From an uncultured Eubacteriales bacterium (GTDB lineage Bacteria > Bacillota > Clostridia > Christensenellales > CAG-138), in assembly GCA_902790115.1 (NCBI GenBank), contig CADAQS010000001.1:1-38490 (forward strand): a stretch of DNA of 38,490 bases. Direction: 5' to 3'. Under the pieces are notes generated by a model. It was not told the DNA's origin. It searched no databases and saw only the letters and a list, made by a program, of their open reading frames with translations. This document shows positions 16,855 through 27,701 of this stretch, in pieces. Positions within the stretch are counted from its first letter, which is position 1; every line of letters starts with the position of its first letter. A program made the position numbers and the translations under genes.

Positions 16855-18057
16855 TTACAGTGCGATCGACGCGGTATCGCGTGCGATGGCGAGTTCTTCG
16901 TTGGTCGGCAGAACCATGACCTTGACCCTGCTCGACGGCTTGGAGAGCACGATCTCCTCGCCGCGCGGCGCCGTGCGGTTCAGCTCGAAATCGAAGTCAA
17001 TGCCAAGGAAGTCCATATCCTGCATGATCAGCTCGCGCGTTGCGGCGTCGTTCTCGCCGACGCCCGCCGTGAACACGATGCAGTCCACGCCGTTCATCTC
17101 GGCCGCATAGGAGCCGATGTAGCGCTTGACGGCAAGCGCGAACATGTCGAGCGCGAGCGTTGCGCGCGCGTTGCCCTCCTTGCGGGCGGCCCACAGATCG
17201 CGGAAGTCGCTGGACACGCCGGAGATGCCGAGCATGCCGCTCTTCTTGTTCATCAGCGTATCGACTTCCTTGATCGACAGGTTCATCTTGTCCATCAAAA
17301 ACGGAACGATCGCCGGGTCGATGCTGCCGCAGCGCGTGCCCATCGGCAGACCTTCGAGCGGGGTCAGACCCATCGAGGTATCGACGCACTTGCCGCCGAT
17401 CGAGCAGCTCACGGACGAGCCGTTGCCGAGGTGGCAGGTGATGATCTTGACGTTGGGATCGCCCTCTCTTCCGAGGCGCTTGATCGCCTCGCCGGTGACG
17501 AACATGTGCGACGTGCCGTGGAAGCCGTAGCGGCGCACGGAATACTTCTCATACACCTCGTAGGGCAGCGCGTACTGGAACGTCTTCTGCGCCATGCTCA
17601 TGCCCCATGCGGTATCGAACACCGCGACCTGCGGCGTGTTCGGCATGGCCGCGCGGCAGGCGTTGATGCCCATCAGGTTGGCCGGATTGTGCAGCGGCCC
17701 GAGCGGGATGACCTCCTCGATCGCCGCGATGCACTTCTCGTCCACGAGCGCGGACGCCGTGAAGTTCGGACCGCCGTGCAGGACGCGGTGACCCACCGCC
17801 GCAACGTCGGCCATGTCCTTGATGACGCCGATCTTTTCGTCGGTCAGCACGCCGAGCACGAGCTCGATCGCCTGCTGATGCGTCGGCATCGGGGATTCCT
17901 GCTGGAACTTTTCGCCGCCGGTCGGCTGATAGGTCAGCTTGCCGTCGATGCCGATGCGCTCGCAAAGGCCTTTGGCGAGGACGGACTCGGTATCGATGTC
18001 GATCAGCTGGTACTTTAACGAGGAGCTGCCTGCGTTGATGATCAGAACGGTTCTCAT
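16855..18057 (-). CDS. ackA: Acetate kinase
   Basis: A 400-residue acetate kinase that converts acetyl phosphate and ADP to acetate and ATP, the energy-conserving last step of acetate fermentation. Motifs are NAGSSSLK at 8-15, GHRVLHGG, FDTAWG (catalytic Asp), GFHGTSH, TCHLGNGSS and DTSMGLTPLEG. Length is standard. AAGGAGG precedes the ATG at 18057. It lies 10 bases after pta, the classic pta-ackA pair, and its terminator separates it from recJ. Function is secure. Confidence 0.97.
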   Translation of the reverse strand: MRTVLIINAGSSSLKYQLIDIDTESVLAKGLCERIGIDGKLTYQPTGGEKFQQESPMPTHQQAIELVLGVLTDEKIGVIKDMADVAAVGHRVLHGGPNFTASALVDEKCIAAIEEVIPLGPLHNPANLMGINACRAAMPNTPQVAVFDTAWGMSMAQKTFQYALPYEVYEKYSVRRYGFHGTSHMFVTGEAIKRLGREGDPNVKIITCHLGNGSSVSCSIGGKCVDTSMGLTPLEGLPMGTRCGSIDPAIVPFLMDKMNLSIKEVDTLMNKKSGMLGISGVSSDFRDLWAARKEGNARATLALDMFALAVKRYIGSYAAEMNGVDCIVFTAGVGENDAATRELIMQDMDFLGIDFDFELNRTAPRGEEIVLSKPSSRVKVMVLPTNEELAIARDTASIAL

Positions 18058-18067
18058 GGCTGCCTCC

Positions 18068-19066
18068 TTACTGAATCTGCGCCTGCACCGCCGTGATCGC
18101 CACGACGGAGACGATGTCCTCTACGCTGCATCCGCGGGAGAGGTCGTTGATCGGCGCCGCAAAGCCCTGGCAGATCGGGCCGATCGCTTCCGCGCCGGCA
18201 AGCCGCTGCACGAGCTTGTAGCCGATGTTGCCCGCCTGCAGATCCGGGAAGATCAGAACGTTCGCCTTGCCCGCAACCGGGGAACCCGGGCTCTTGAGCT
18301 GACCGACCTTTTCGACGAGCGCGGCGTCCGCCTGCAGTTCGCCGTCGACGTTCAGCTCTGGCGCAAGCTCGTGGACGAGCGCGGTCGCCGCAACGACCTT
18401 GTCCACGTTCTCATGCTTGGCGCTGCCCTTGGTGGAGAACGACAGCATCGCAACGCGCGGCTCCATGCCGCAGAGCGCCTTCGCGCTTTCCGCGGACGAG
18501 ATCGCGATCGCGGCGAGCTGTTCCGCCGTCGGGTTCGGGTTGACGGCGCAGTCCGCGAAGATCAGAAGACCGTCGTCGCCGTATGCTTTGTTCGGCACTT
18601 CCATGACGAAGCAGCTCGAAACCGTGCTGATGCCCGGCTTCGTCTTGATGATCTGCAGACCCGGACGCAGCGTGTTGCCGGTCGTGTTGATCGCGCCGGA
18701 AACGAAACCGTCGGCCTTCTTGTCCTTGATCATCATCGCCGCGTAGAACAGCGGGTTGGCGATCATGTCGCGCGCCTTTTCGGGCGTGACGCCCTTGGCC
18801 TTGCGCATCTCGTAGAACCAGTCGCAGTAGCGCTCGTAGTCCTCGGCCTCGGTCGGGTTGATCGTGTCGATGCCGTCAAGCGAGACGCCGTACTTGTTTG
18901 CGACCGCCAAAATCTCTTCCCGCGCGCCGAACAGGGTCACCTTCGCCAGTCCCTCCGCGACGATGCGCGCCGCCGCCTGAACCGTGCGCTCTTCCGTGCC
19001 TTCCGGAAGCAGGATGTGCTTTCGATCCGCTTTTGCTTTTGCCTTGATCGTGTCCATCAATGACAT
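18068..19066 (-). CDS. pta: Phosphate acetyltransferase
   Basis: A 332-residue phosphotransacetylase that interconverts acetyl-CoA and acetyl phosphate. It is the short form without the N-terminal regulatory domains of E. coli Pta. It has [12 protein letters not shown] near the start, [47 protein letters not shown] and the late [20 protein letters not shown] block, all standard. There are two nearby ATGs: 19072 is only three bases from GGAGG, whereas 19066 has a nine-base spacing and is preferred. Followed by ackA; together they produce acetate and ATP, implying a fermentative anaerobe. Confidence 0.95.
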   Translation of the reverse strand: MSLMDTIKAKAKADRKHILLPEGTEERTVQAAARIVAEGLAKVTLFGAREEILAVANKYGVSLDGIDTINPTEAEDYERYCDWFYEMRKAKGVTPEKARDMIANPLFYAAMMIKDKKADGFVSGAINTTGNTLRPGLQIIKTKPGISTVSSCFVMEVPNKAYGDDGLLIFADCAVNPNPTAEQLAAIAISSAESAKALCGMEPRVAMLSFSTKGSAKHENVDKVVAATALVHELAPELNVDGELQADAALVEKVGQLKSPGSPVAGKANVLIFPDLQAGNIGYKLVQRLAGAEAIGPICQGFAAPINDLSRGCSVEDIVSVVAITAVQAQIQ

Positions 19067-19088
19067 GTCCATAAACCTCCAAAATAAG

Positions 19089-19117
19089 TTTATAATTTAT
19101 TCTACCATAAGACGCAA
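19089..19117 (-). promoter_or_regulatory. pta-ackA promoter
   Basis: Minus strand TTGCGT (19112-19117), a 17-base spacer, TATAAA (19089-19094). Implies a very short leader ending in TTTTGGAGG. An alternative -10, TAGAAT, lies upstream with no good -35. Confidence 0.6.
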
Positions 19118-19122
19118 AAAAA

Positions 19123-19131
19123 TGGTATACT
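19123..19131 (+). promoter_or_regulatory. tmcAL promoter (extended -10)
   Basis: TGG followed by TATACT (19126-19131) forms an extended -10; no good -35 is visible. Divergent from pta. Confidence 0.55.
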
Positions 19132-19164
19132 GGTTTTGAAGAAATTTTCAAAAGAGGTGTCGAT

Positions 19165-20367
19165 ATGCGCGTTACAGGCATCGTTGCGGAATACAATCCG
19201 CTGCACAACGGCCATATTTATCATCTGGAGGAGGCAAAGCGGGTCACCGAAGCCGACTTCTGCATCATCGCAATGTCCGGAAACTTCGTGCAGCGCGGCG
19301 AACCCGCCTGCGCCGACAAGTTCACGCGCGCCGACTGGACGCTGCGCGCCGGCGCGGACATGATCGTCGAGATCCCGCAGTGCCTCGCCGTCGCCTCCGC
19401 CGAGCGGTACGCCGAGGGCGCGGTCAAGCTGCTCGCTGCGACCGGCGTCGTGACCGACCTCGCGTTCGGCGTCGAGACCGACGACGTCGACGCGCTCTAC
19501 CGCGTCGCGGACATTCTGTACCGCGAGCCGCCCGCCTTCCGCACGAACCTTGCCTACCATCTCAAGCAGGGCAAATCCTATCCACGCGCGCAGTTCGACG
19601 CGCTCTGCGATCTCGATATCCCGCGCGGCGACGTCGCGGTTTTGACGCAGCCGAACAACGTCCTTGCCGTCGAGTACCTCAAAGCGCTGCGCCGGTTTGC
19701 GCCGCACATCCGCGCGGTGCCGATCCGCCGGCAGGGCAGCGGCTACAACGATACCGAACTGAGCGGCGCGCTGTCGAGCGCGACCGCGATCCGGCAGGCG
19801 CTGCGCGACGGCAACGACGCGGTTCTGAACAGCCTTCCGCTGTTCGTCAGCGGCGCGATGCGCTTTGACGAGCAGTTCCCGGTCACGCTCGAACAGTTCG
19901 GACCGCTGATCCTGTACCGGCTGCGCGCGATGTCGCTCGAGGAGCTTGCCGCCCTGCCCGACGTGTCCGAAGGCTTCGAGCAGGTGATCGCCCGCGCGGT
20001 GCGCACCGCGCCCGATATTACGACCTTCCTCGAATCGATCAAATCCAAGCGCTACACGATGGCGCGCTGCAAGCGCATCGCCGTCTCCGCGCTGCTGCAT
20101 ATCCCGGGCGGACTCTCGGACGAGCTGCTCGGCGATCCGAAAAACCTCTACCTCCGCGTACTCGGCTTTCTGACCGCGTCGCGCGGGCTGCTTGCCGCGA
20201 TGGCGAGCGTCGGCAGCGCGCCGGTAATCCTACGGAATTCCGACCTGTCCGCCTGCACCGACACCGCGCGCGATTCGATGGCGATCGACGCGTTCGCAAC
20301 CGATCTGTTCGGCTACGTGCTCGGACGCGAGGTGCACCGCGACGCGATGAGCGCGCTGAAGCTGTAA
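19165..20367 (+). CDS. tmcAL: tRNA(Met) cytidine acetate ligase TmcAL
   Basis: A 400-residue member of the TmcAL (YlbM) family, which uses acetate and ATP to acetylate the wobble cytidine (ac4C34) of elongator tRNA-Met. The nucleotidyltransferase motif HxGH is in YNPLHNGH (10-17), followed by the family-specific MSGNFVQRGEPA and ADMIVEIP. Later blocks include SATAIRQALRDG, AGDIL-like DITTFLESIKSKRYT and a final YVLGREVHRDA region. The ribosome site is AGAGGTG. It is transcribed away from pta-ackA, so the enzyme sits beside the genes that make acetate. That adjacency may be incidental. Its own terminator follows. Confidence 0.92.
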   Translation: MRVTGIVAEYNPLHNGHIYHLEEAKRVTEADFCIIAMSGNFVQRGEPACADKFTRADWTLRAGADMIVEIPQCLAVASAERYAEGAVKLLAATGVVTDLAFGVETDDVDALYRVADILYREPPAFRTNLAYHLKQGKSYPRAQFDALCDLDIPRGDVAVLTQPNNVLAVEYLKALRRFAPHIRAVPIRRQGSGYNDTELSGALSSATAIRQALRDGNDAVLNSLPLFVSGAMRFDEQFPVTLEQFGPLILYRLRAMSLEELAALPDVSEGFEQVIARAVRTAPDITTFLESIKSKRYTMARCKRIAVSALLHIPGGLSDELLGDPKNLYLRVLGFLTASRGLLAAMASVGSAPVILRNSDLSACTDTARDSMAIDAFATDLFGYVLGREVHRDAMSALKL

Positions 20368-20382
20368 CGATCCCGCTTTTTC

Positions 20383-20412
20383 AAAGGACTTTCCGCGCGA
20401 AAGTCCTTTTTT
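20383..20412 (+). terminator. Terminator after tmcAL
   Basis: A perfect 11-bp stem (20383-20393 with 20399-20409, AAAGGACTTTC), CGCGC loop, then a T run. Confidence 0.9.
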
Positions 20413-20420
20413 CATACAAA

Positions 20421-20456
20421 TGCAACCTTTCGGCCGCGATCGGCATCTAATAAATG
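20421..20456 (+). promoter_or_regulatory. ECF-type promoter of the sigma factor operon
   Basis: TGCAACCTTT (20421-20430) and CATCTAATAAATG (20444-20456). The AACC element and the CNTCTA-like -10 are spaced by 16 bases, which is the pattern of ECF promoters rather than a housekeeping promoter. It implies that the sigma factor activates its own operon. Confidence 0.6.
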
Positions 20457-20471
20457 AACGATCGTGAAAGA

Positions 20472-20502
20472 CGCCCGAAACCGGAGCCGGCTCCGGCGGG
20501 CG
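20472..20502 (+). promoter_or_regulatory. Leader hairpin next to the ECF sigma ribosome site
   Basis: Outer stem CGCCCG (20472-20477) with CGGGCG (20497-20502), bulge AAA, inner stem CCGGAG with CTCCGG and a CCGG loop. The AAAGGAG ribosome site starts at the next base. No T run, so it is not a terminator; it may influence translation. Confidence 0.5.
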
Positions 20503-20515
20503 AAAGGAGTCACAT

Positions 20516-21010
20516 ATGCACAGTCCCAAGGACAAACAATGGTTCACCGAGCAGGTGCGGCCGATGCTCGACACGCTGTACCGGACCGCCTACGCGCTGC
20601 TGCAGAACGACGCAGACGCGCAGGACGCGGCGCAGAGCAGCGTCGAACAGGCCTATACCGCGCTCGGCTCGCTGAAAGACCGGTCGAAATTCCGGCCGTG
20701 GCTGCTGCGGATCCTGAAAAACGAGTGTTACCGGATCCTGCGCGTCAAAAAGCGCGTCATCCCGTTCGACGATCTGCCGGAAACCGGCAGCCAGCCGACC
20801 GATACGCTCGATCTGAAGACGGCGTTTTTGCGCCTGTCCGCGGAAAGCCGCCTTTCCGTCACCCTGTACTACTTCGAAGGCTACTCGATCGAGGAGATCG
20901 CCGCCCTGCTCCGTGAGCCGGTCGGCACGGTCAAGAGCCGCCTTTCCCGCGCGCGCAAAACATTGCGCCGCGAACTGTCCGACCCGGAGGTGTCCCATGC
21001 AGAAAACTGA
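20516..21010 (+). CDS. ECF-family RNA polymerase sigma factor
   Basis: A 164-residue sigma-70 family protein of the extracytoplasmic function type, with region 2 (about 12-75, including the QDAAQSSVEQAYTAL -10-melting helix) and region 4 (about 110-155, with YYFEGYSIEEIAALLREPVGTVKSRLSRARK helix-turn-helix). There is no region 1.1 or 3. GAAAGGAG sets the start. The following membrane protein gene overlaps by 14 bases and is the probable anti-sigma partner. An ECF-type promoter upstream suggests autoregulation. The inducing signal is unknown; linkage to a surface protein implies envelope or extracellular sensing. Confidence 0.92.
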   Translation: MHSPKDKQWFTEQVRPMLDTLYRTAYALLQNDADAQDAAQSSVEQAYTALGSLKDRSKFRPWLLRILKNECYRILRVKKRVIPFDDLPETGSQPTDTLDLKTAFLRLSAESRLSVTLYYFEGYSIEEIAALLREPVGTVKSRLSRARKTLRRELSDPEVSHAEN

Positions 21011-22727
21011 CGTTTCATCCGATATGCTGTTCCCCAATCCGCCCGCTTCCTACTATGCACGCATGGAGGCGACGCTCGACGCGCTGCCCGTCAGACGGCG
21101 CAGCTTCACGACCGGCCGCATCAGCCGCCGGCAGTTCATCATCCTGATCGCGGCGCTGTCCGTCATGCTGATCGCAGGCACCGCGCTTGCGGTCGGACTC
21201 ACCCGCATGCAGGCCATGCGCGAATCCGGTCTCCATAAGATCGATACCTACACCGGCATGGTCAAGGGCACCGTGCTGCCGAGCGCCGAGATTCCGTCCA
21301 ACACGATCGATTCCGACGCCTATATCCCGATCGGCGTCGGCATGAACGACGCGCAGGGCGACTGGCAGCCGATGATCATCGAGGACCTCGATACCGCCGC
21401 AACGGTCGGCGCGTTCACGGTGCGGCTCGAAAACATCACCTACCACAATCCCGGCGAAAAGCGCATGCTGCTCATCGGTATGACCATCGAGGCCGAATCG
21501 CCCGCCGAATACCGGTTTGCGCCGTTCCTCCTCTCGATCAACGGCGGCGAGTCGATTTGTGACAACTCCTCCCGCAGCCTTGCGGAGAACCCGTCGGTCA
21601 CGCCGACGCCCGCGCCGTATGAGTGGCCGTATTCCGAGGATCGCGTTCTCGGCGAGGGCGGCACGATGCGCGACATCTTCGATCTGTTCTATACGGTCGA
21701 CGAGAACCCCCTCCGCCCCGACACGACGTTTACGTTCACATCCGAGCTGAACGGCGAGCCGTTCGCCCTGACCTATGTTCTGACCGCCGAACGGTTCGAA
21801 ACGATCCGGCAGCAGACGCTGACCGCGCTCGACAACTATGCGACGCTTTTGAAGGACGTTCCCGACAACCCGATCCCGCTCGGCGCCAAGTTCGCCGGCT
21901 ATATCGTAACCGAGGTCGCCTTCTCGGATCATTGGCTCTACTATACGGTTGAATCCGATCCGGAATACTGGGCGGATCACCCGAGCGGACGGGAAAATCT
22001 GCCGTTTTCCAAATACGATGACGACGGATTCTATGTCGCCGTGGACGGCATGCTTTCCGAATTCGAGTTCATCAGCGCCGAGCATGACGCCGACGGACAT
22101 CCGCTGTCCCAGATGTTCCGCGCCTACCTGCCCTACGGCGACGCGCTGCCCGAGCGGTCACTTATCACGGTCGAGGGCGCGCCGTTTTACATCGAATGGG
22201 CGACCGGCAAGGTCACGCTGCCCAAAGACGACGCCGAGGCGCTTGCCTGGCGGCAGCAGAGCGAAGCGCTGTCGGCAAAGGACGGCGAATACGATTCCAA
22301 TCATCTGGCAAAGCCGGACGTTCCGGCCGAAACGTTCACGGTCAAAGAGCTCGTGTACATGAACCGCGTCGGGCTGATCAGCGAAATCGGCGTCATCCTC
22401 GAAACCGACGAGCCGGTCTCCAAGCCGTTTGACGGTCGGGACCGCCAGCCGATCGTGACGATTGCGGATCAGCAGCTCGAAAGCGTTGCGTTCGATTACG
22501 ACGCGCTCGACCGGTTCAGCGGCGGCACGGAAAACGGCGGACGGCGCGTAGGCTTCCTCTTCCACGGCCCGGCGCTGCGGCTGCTGCCCGACACGTTCTT
22601 CGTCACGGTGGAATGGAACGGCAGCAAGACGCGCTTTACGATGAACAAATCCGACCTGATCGCCTGCTACGGCGAGGAGGACTGGGAACAGTTCGGAAAG
22701 ACCTACAGCCGCATCTTCAATATCTGA
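20997..22727 (+). CDS. Membrane protein coupled to the ECF sigma factor, putative anti-sigma factor
   Basis: I do not recognise a characterised family. The 576-residue protein has a ~46-residue basic cytosolic N-terminus, one transmembrane helix (about 47-68), and a ~500-residue extracellular region. This part has repeated beta-rich stretches such as FTVRLENITYHNPGEKRMLLIGMT and FVTVEWNGSKTRF. The layout resembles single-pass ECF-linked anti-sigma factors of Firmicutes (for example DUF4179-type proteins). The zinc-binding His-x3-Cys-x2-Cys motif of classical anti-sigma domains is absent, and the cytosolic part is short. ATG at 20997 follows GGAGGTG and overlaps the sigma gene by 14 bases, indicating coupled translation. 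No enzyme motif was seen. Confidence 0.75.
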   Translation: MQKTDVSSDMLFPNPPASYYARMEATLDALPVRRRSFTTGRISRRQFIILIAALSVMLIAGTALAVGLTRMQAMRESGLHKIDTYTGMVKGTVLPSAEIPSNTIDSDAYIPIGVGMNDAQGDWQPMIIEDLDTAATVGAFTVRLENITYHNPGEKRMLLIGMTIEAESPAEYRFAPFLLSINGGESICDNSSRSLAENPSVTPTPAPYEWPYSEDRVLGEGGTMRDIFDLFYTVDENPLRPDTTFTFTSELNGEPFALTYVLTAERFETIRQQTLTALDNYATLLKDVPDNPIPLGAKFAGYIVTEVAFSDHWLYYTVESDPEYWADHPSGRENLPFSKYDDDGFYVAVDGMLSEFEFISAEHDADGHPLSQMFRAYLPYGDALPERSLITVEGAPFYIEWATGKVTLPKDDAEALAWRQQSEALSAKDGEYDSNHLAKPDVPAETFTVKELVYMNRVGLISEIGVILETDEPVSKPFDGRDRQPIVTIADQQLESVAFDYDALDRFSGGTENGGRRVGFLFHGPALRLLPDTFFVTVEWNGSKTRFTMNKSDLIACYGEEDWEQFGKTYSRIFNI

Positions 22728-22761
22728 TCTTCTTCCCGCACACGGTTTCTTCCCCACAGCA

Positions 22762-22789
22762 AACGCGCCCCGGTTTTTCGGGGCGCGTT
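22762..22789 (+). terminator. GC-rich hairpin after the ECF operon
   Basis: An 11-bp stem (22762-22772 with 22779-22789, AACGCGCCCCG) and GTTTTT loop, but only a poor T tract on either strand. First of two hairpins between the convergent genes. Confidence 0.6.
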
Positions 22790-22805
22790 CGCATGAATAA
22801 CACAC

Positions 22806-22832
22806 AAAGCCGGACTTCCGTCCGGCTTTTTA
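22806..22832 (+). terminator. Terminator between the ECF operon and copA
   Basis: A 10-bp stem (22806-22815 with 22820-22829, AAAGCCGGAC), TTCC loop, then TTTAT. It is better on the + strand; on the minus strand the tail is TTTGTGTG, so it may also help to end copA transcription. Confidence 0.8.
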
Positions 22833-22849
22833 TCCGTTTGTTCCGAAGC

Positions 22850-25399
22850 TCACGCTTCCTTGATCCCGAGATACGCGTACCCCGCTTTTTCGATCGCGGC
22901 GCGGACGGCGGGCTCATCGAATGGCGCCGAAAGGCGCACGGTCACGGCGTTCTGCGTGTGATCCGCAACAGCTTCTGCGACGCCCGGCAGCGCTTCGAGC
23001 GCCTTTTTGACGGTCGCTTCGCAGTGCGGGCACATCATGCCCTCGACCGAGAGCGTCAGCGTCTGCGGTTGTGCGGGATCCGGTTCCGGCGCGGCTTCGA
23101 CCGGACAGGCGGCGGGTTCGGGCACGGCTTTGGTCTTGCGCCTGCGGTCGTGCGAGGCGTCATGGAGCTTGAACAGGTTCAGCCGCAGCGCGTTGGTGAC
23201 GACGCAGAAGCTTGACAGGCTCATCGCGGCGGCGCCGAACATCGGGTTCAGCGCCCAGCCGAACAACGCGATGAACGCGCCGGCGGCGAGCGGAATGCCG
23301 ATGATATTATAGAAGAACGCCCAGAACAGGTTCTCGTGAATGTTGCGCAGCGTCGCGCGCGAAAGCCGGATCGCCGCGGGCACGTCTAAAAGGCGCGAGT
23401 GCATCAGCACGACGTCGGCCGCATCAATCGCCACGTCGGTTCCGGCGCCGATCGCAATGCCGATGTCCGCACGCGTCAGCGCCGGCGCGTCGTTGATGCC
23501 GTCGCCGACCATGGCGACCCTGCCGCAGCGCGAAAGATCGCGGATCACGGCTTCCTTGCCGTCGGGCAGCACGCCCGCGATGACCTCATCGACGCCGGCA
23601 AGCCGCCCGATCGCGTTGGCCGTGCGCTCGTTGTCGCCGGTCAGCATGACCACGCGGATGCCCATGTTGCGGAGCTGCCGGATCGCCTCCGGGCTGTCCT
23701 CCTTCAGAACGTCCGCGACCGCAATGACGCCGAGCAGCGTTTTTTCGCGGACAAAGAACAGCGGCGTCTTGCCCTCGTCGGAGAGCGCTTTGGCGCGCTG
23801 CCGGATTGTTTCGGGCACGGCGGTCTGCGTTTCGATAAACTTCAGGCTCCCGCCGAGCAGCGTTTTTCCGTTCTGCTCCGCGCGGATGCCATTGCCGGGC
23901 AGCGCGGTAAAGTCCTGCACCGGCGCGGGCGCGACGCCCTGCCGGGTCGCCTCGTCCAGGATCGCCCGCGCAAGCGGATGCTCGCTGCGCTGTTCGATCG
24001 CGGCGGCAAGCGTCAAAAGTTCGGTTTCGGAAACGCCGTTGGGCACGATATCGGTGACCTTCGGCTCGCCGAGCGTGATCGTGCCGGTCTTGTCGAGCGC
24101 GATCACGTCCACCTTGCCCGCCTGCTCGAGCGAGACCGCGGTCTTGAACAGGATGCCGTTTTTGGCGCCGACGCCGTTGCCGACCATGATTGCGACCGGC
24201 GTCGCAAGGCCGAGCGCGCACGGGCAGCTGATGACCAGCACCGAAATGCCGCGCGCAAGCGCGTACCCGAACGGGCGTCCGACCAGCAGCCAGATCAGAA
24301 GCGTGACCGCGGCGATCGAAATGACCGTCGGCACGAATACGCCGGACACCCTGTCCGCGATCTTGGCGATCGGCGCCTTGGTCGCGGCCGCGTCGCTGAC
24401 CATTTGGATGATCCGGCTCAGCGTCGTGTCCTCGCCGACGCGCGTCGCTTCGCATTTCAGCCAGCCGCTCTGGTTGACCGTCGCCGCGGAGACCGGATCG
24501 CCCTGCGCCTTGTCGACCGGGATGCTCTCGCCGGTCAGCGCGGATTCGTTGACCGCGCTCGTGCCCTCGAGCACGACGCCGTCGACCGGGATGCTGTCGC
24601 CCGGCCGCACGACGAACACGTCGCCCTTCTGCACCGATTCGATCGGCACTTCGGTCTCGACGCCGCCGCGCAGAACGACGGCGGTCTTGGGCGCAAGCTT
24701 CATCAATCCCTTCAGCGCGTCGGTCGTCCTGCCCTTGGAGCGCGCCTCGAGCATCTTGCCGACCGTGATCAGCGTCAGGATCATCGCTGCGGACTCAAAA
24801 TAGAAGTCCATCCTATAGCGCATGACCGCTTCGCTGTCGCCGTCCGTGACCGCACGGGTCATCGCCAGCAGCACGCCGACGCTCCATGCAAACGACACGA
24901 ACGAGCCGAGCGCGACGAGCGTGTCCATGTTCGGCGCGCGGTGCCACAGCGCCTTGAACCCGCTGATAAAGAATTTCTGGTTGATCACCAGGATCGCGGC
25001 GGAAAGGATCATCTGCACCAGCCCCATCGCGACATGGTTGTTGTCAAAGAAGTGCGGCAGCGGCCAGTTCCACATCATGTGTCCCATCGAAACGTATAGC
25101 AGCGGCAGCAGCAGCGCGATCGACGCGATCAGGCGCTTCTTCAGCACCGGCGTCTCGCGGTCCTTCAGCGCATCCTCCGCATCCGGCGCCGCCTTTTGCG
25201 CGCGCTTCTGCGAAGCGCCGTAGCCGGCGTTTTCGACCGCCGCTATGATCGCCGCGGGACTTGCCGTGCCCTCAACGCCCATCGAATTGGTCAAAAGGCT
25301 GACCGAACAGGCCGTGACGCCCTCTACGGCATTCACCGCCTTCTCCACGCGCGCGGCGCACGCGGCGCAGCTCATTCCGGTTACGTTGTACTGTTCCAT
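22850..25399 (-). CDS. copA: Copper-translocating P1B-type ATPase with N- and C-terminal HMA domains
   Basis: An 849-residue Cu+ exporter. The N-terminal heavy-metal-associated (HMA) domain carries GMSCAAC (8-14). Membrane helices follow, then the actuator TGES (289-292), the CPC ion-binding motif (392-394), the phosphorylated Asp in DKTGT (436-440), [14 protein letters not shown] and the final helices with YN and MSLSS, all consistent with Cu+ specificity. Unusually, after a ~50-residue Pro/Glu/Ala linker, a second HMA domain with MMCPHC (C790 and C793) occupies the C-terminus. The ATG at 25399 has AAAGGAG. Monocistronic from a consensus promoter; no adjacent CsoR, CopY or CopZ gene was seen. 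Confidence 0.94.
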   Translation of the reverse strand: MEQYNVTGMSCAACAARVEKAVNAVEGVTACSVSLLTNSMGVEGTASPAAIIAAVENAGYGASQKRAQKAAPDAEDALKDRETPVLKKRLIASIALLLPLLYVSMGHMMWNWPLPHFFDNNHVAMGLVQMILSAAILVINQKFFISGFKALWHRAPNMDTLVALGSFVSFAWSVGVLLAMTRAVTDGDSEAVMRYRMDFYFESAAMILTLITVGKMLEARSKGRTTDALKGLMKLAPKTAVVLRGGVETEVPIESVQKGDVFVVRPGDSIPVDGVVLEGTSAVNESALTGESIPVDKAQGDPVSAATVNQSGWLKCEATRVGEDTTLSRIIQMVSDAAATKAPIAKIADRVSGVFVPTVISIAAVTLLIWLLVGRPFGYALARGISVLVISCPCALGLATPVAIMVGNGVGAKNGILFKTAVSLEQAGKVDVIALDKTGTITLGEPKVTDIVPNGVSETELLTLAAAIEQRSEHPLARAILDEATRQGVAPAPVQDFTALPGNGIRAEQNGKTLLGGSLKFIETQTAVPETIRQRAKALSDEGKTPLFFVREKTLLGVIAVADVLKEDSPEAIRQLRNMGIRVVMLTGDNERTANAIGRLAGVDEVIAGVLPDGKEAVIRDLSRCGRVAMVGDGINDAPALTRADIGIAIGAGTDVAIDAADVVLMHSRLLDVPAAIRLSRATLRNIHENLFWAFFYNIIGIPLAAGAFIALFGWALNPMFGAAAMSLSSFCVVTNALRLNLFKLHDASHDRRRKTKAVPEPAACPVEAAPEPDPAQPQTLTLSVEGMMCPHCEATVKKALEALPGVAEAVADHTQNAVTVRLSAPFDEPAVRAAIEKAGYAYLGIKEA

Positions 25400-25462
25400 A
25401 TTCGCTCCTTTTGCGGGGCTTTTGCCCGCCTTGCGCTCTAAACCCAAGCAATTTACTCGTGT

Positions 25463-25491
25463 ATTATAGTCCCTTTCTTCGCGCTTGTCAA
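25463..25491 (-). promoter_or_regulatory. copA promoter
   Basis: Minus strand full consensus TTGACA (25486-25491), 17-base spacer, TATAAT (25463-25468). No CopY-type TACANNTGTA and no convincing CsoR palindrome overlaps it. The leader can form a GCGGGC-AAAA-GCCCCGC hairpin before the ribosome site. Confidence 0.88.
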
Positions 25492-25506
25492 CCGGCGCAA
25501 AAGGGC

Positions 25507-25548
25507 GAAAGAAAAGGGACCGTCCGCAAAGAACGCGGACAGTCCCTT
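25507..25548 (-). terminator. Terminator after trxA (end of hisS-aspS-trxA)
   Basis: A 14-bp stem with one G-T pair (25514-25527 with 25535-25548, AAGGGACTGTCCGC) and 7-base loop, followed by TTTCTTTCGCCC on the minus strand. Confidence 0.88.
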
Positions 25549-25560
25549 CGGTTCGGTGGA

Positions 25561-25881
25561 TTACAGCACCTGCTGCAGCATCTGCTCGAGCAGCGCCTTC
25601 GGGCGGGCGCCCGCCGACTGCTCGACAATCTCGCCGTCCTTGAGCAGAACGAGGTTCGGGATCGACGCGACGCGGAAGCGCTGCGCAAGACCCGGCTCGT
25701 CATCGACGTCCACCTTGACGAAGGTGATGCGGTCGCCGTACTGCTCCGCAAGCTGTTCCACAAACGGGGACACCATGCGGCACGGGCCGCACCAGGTCGC
25801 CCAGAAATCGACAAAGACGGGTTTGCCGCCTTTCAGCAGCGCGTCAAAGTTCTCGCTCGTTCCGACTGTTACGTTTGCCAT
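25561..25881 (-). CDS. trxA: Thioredoxin
   Basis: A 106-residue thioredoxin that reduces protein disulfides in the cytosol. The redox motif WCGPC is at 30-34, preceded by FVDFWAT, and the cis-proline is P75 in ASIPNLVLL. The ATG at 25881 follows AGGAGG; an upstream in-frame extension has no ribosome site and overlaps aspS. It lies 28 bases after aspS and before a strong terminator, so it is probably the last gene of the T-box-controlled hisS-aspS transcript, an unusual place for thioredoxin. No thioredoxin reductase is in the window. Confidence 0.94.
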   Translation of the reverse strand: MANVTVGTSENFDALLKGGKPVFVDFWATWCGPCRMVSPFVEQLAEQYGDRITFVKVDVDDEPGLAQRFRVASIPNLVLLKDGEIVEQSAGARPKALLEQMLQQVL

Positions 25882-25909
25882 GGATTGCCTCCTGTTGTGA
25901 TGGTTGGGG

Positions 25910-27694
<1,785 letters not shown>

Positions 27695-27701
27695 ACTTTC
27701 C

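Noticed and set aside
23399-25099. Long open frames antisense to copA
   Set aside because: Composition-driven shadows with no ribosome site; copA is unambiguous on the other strand.
25400-25500. CopY or CsoR operator at the copA promoter
   Set aside because: No TACANNTGTA and no GC-flanked CsoR palindrome across the promoter; only a small leader hairpin is visible.
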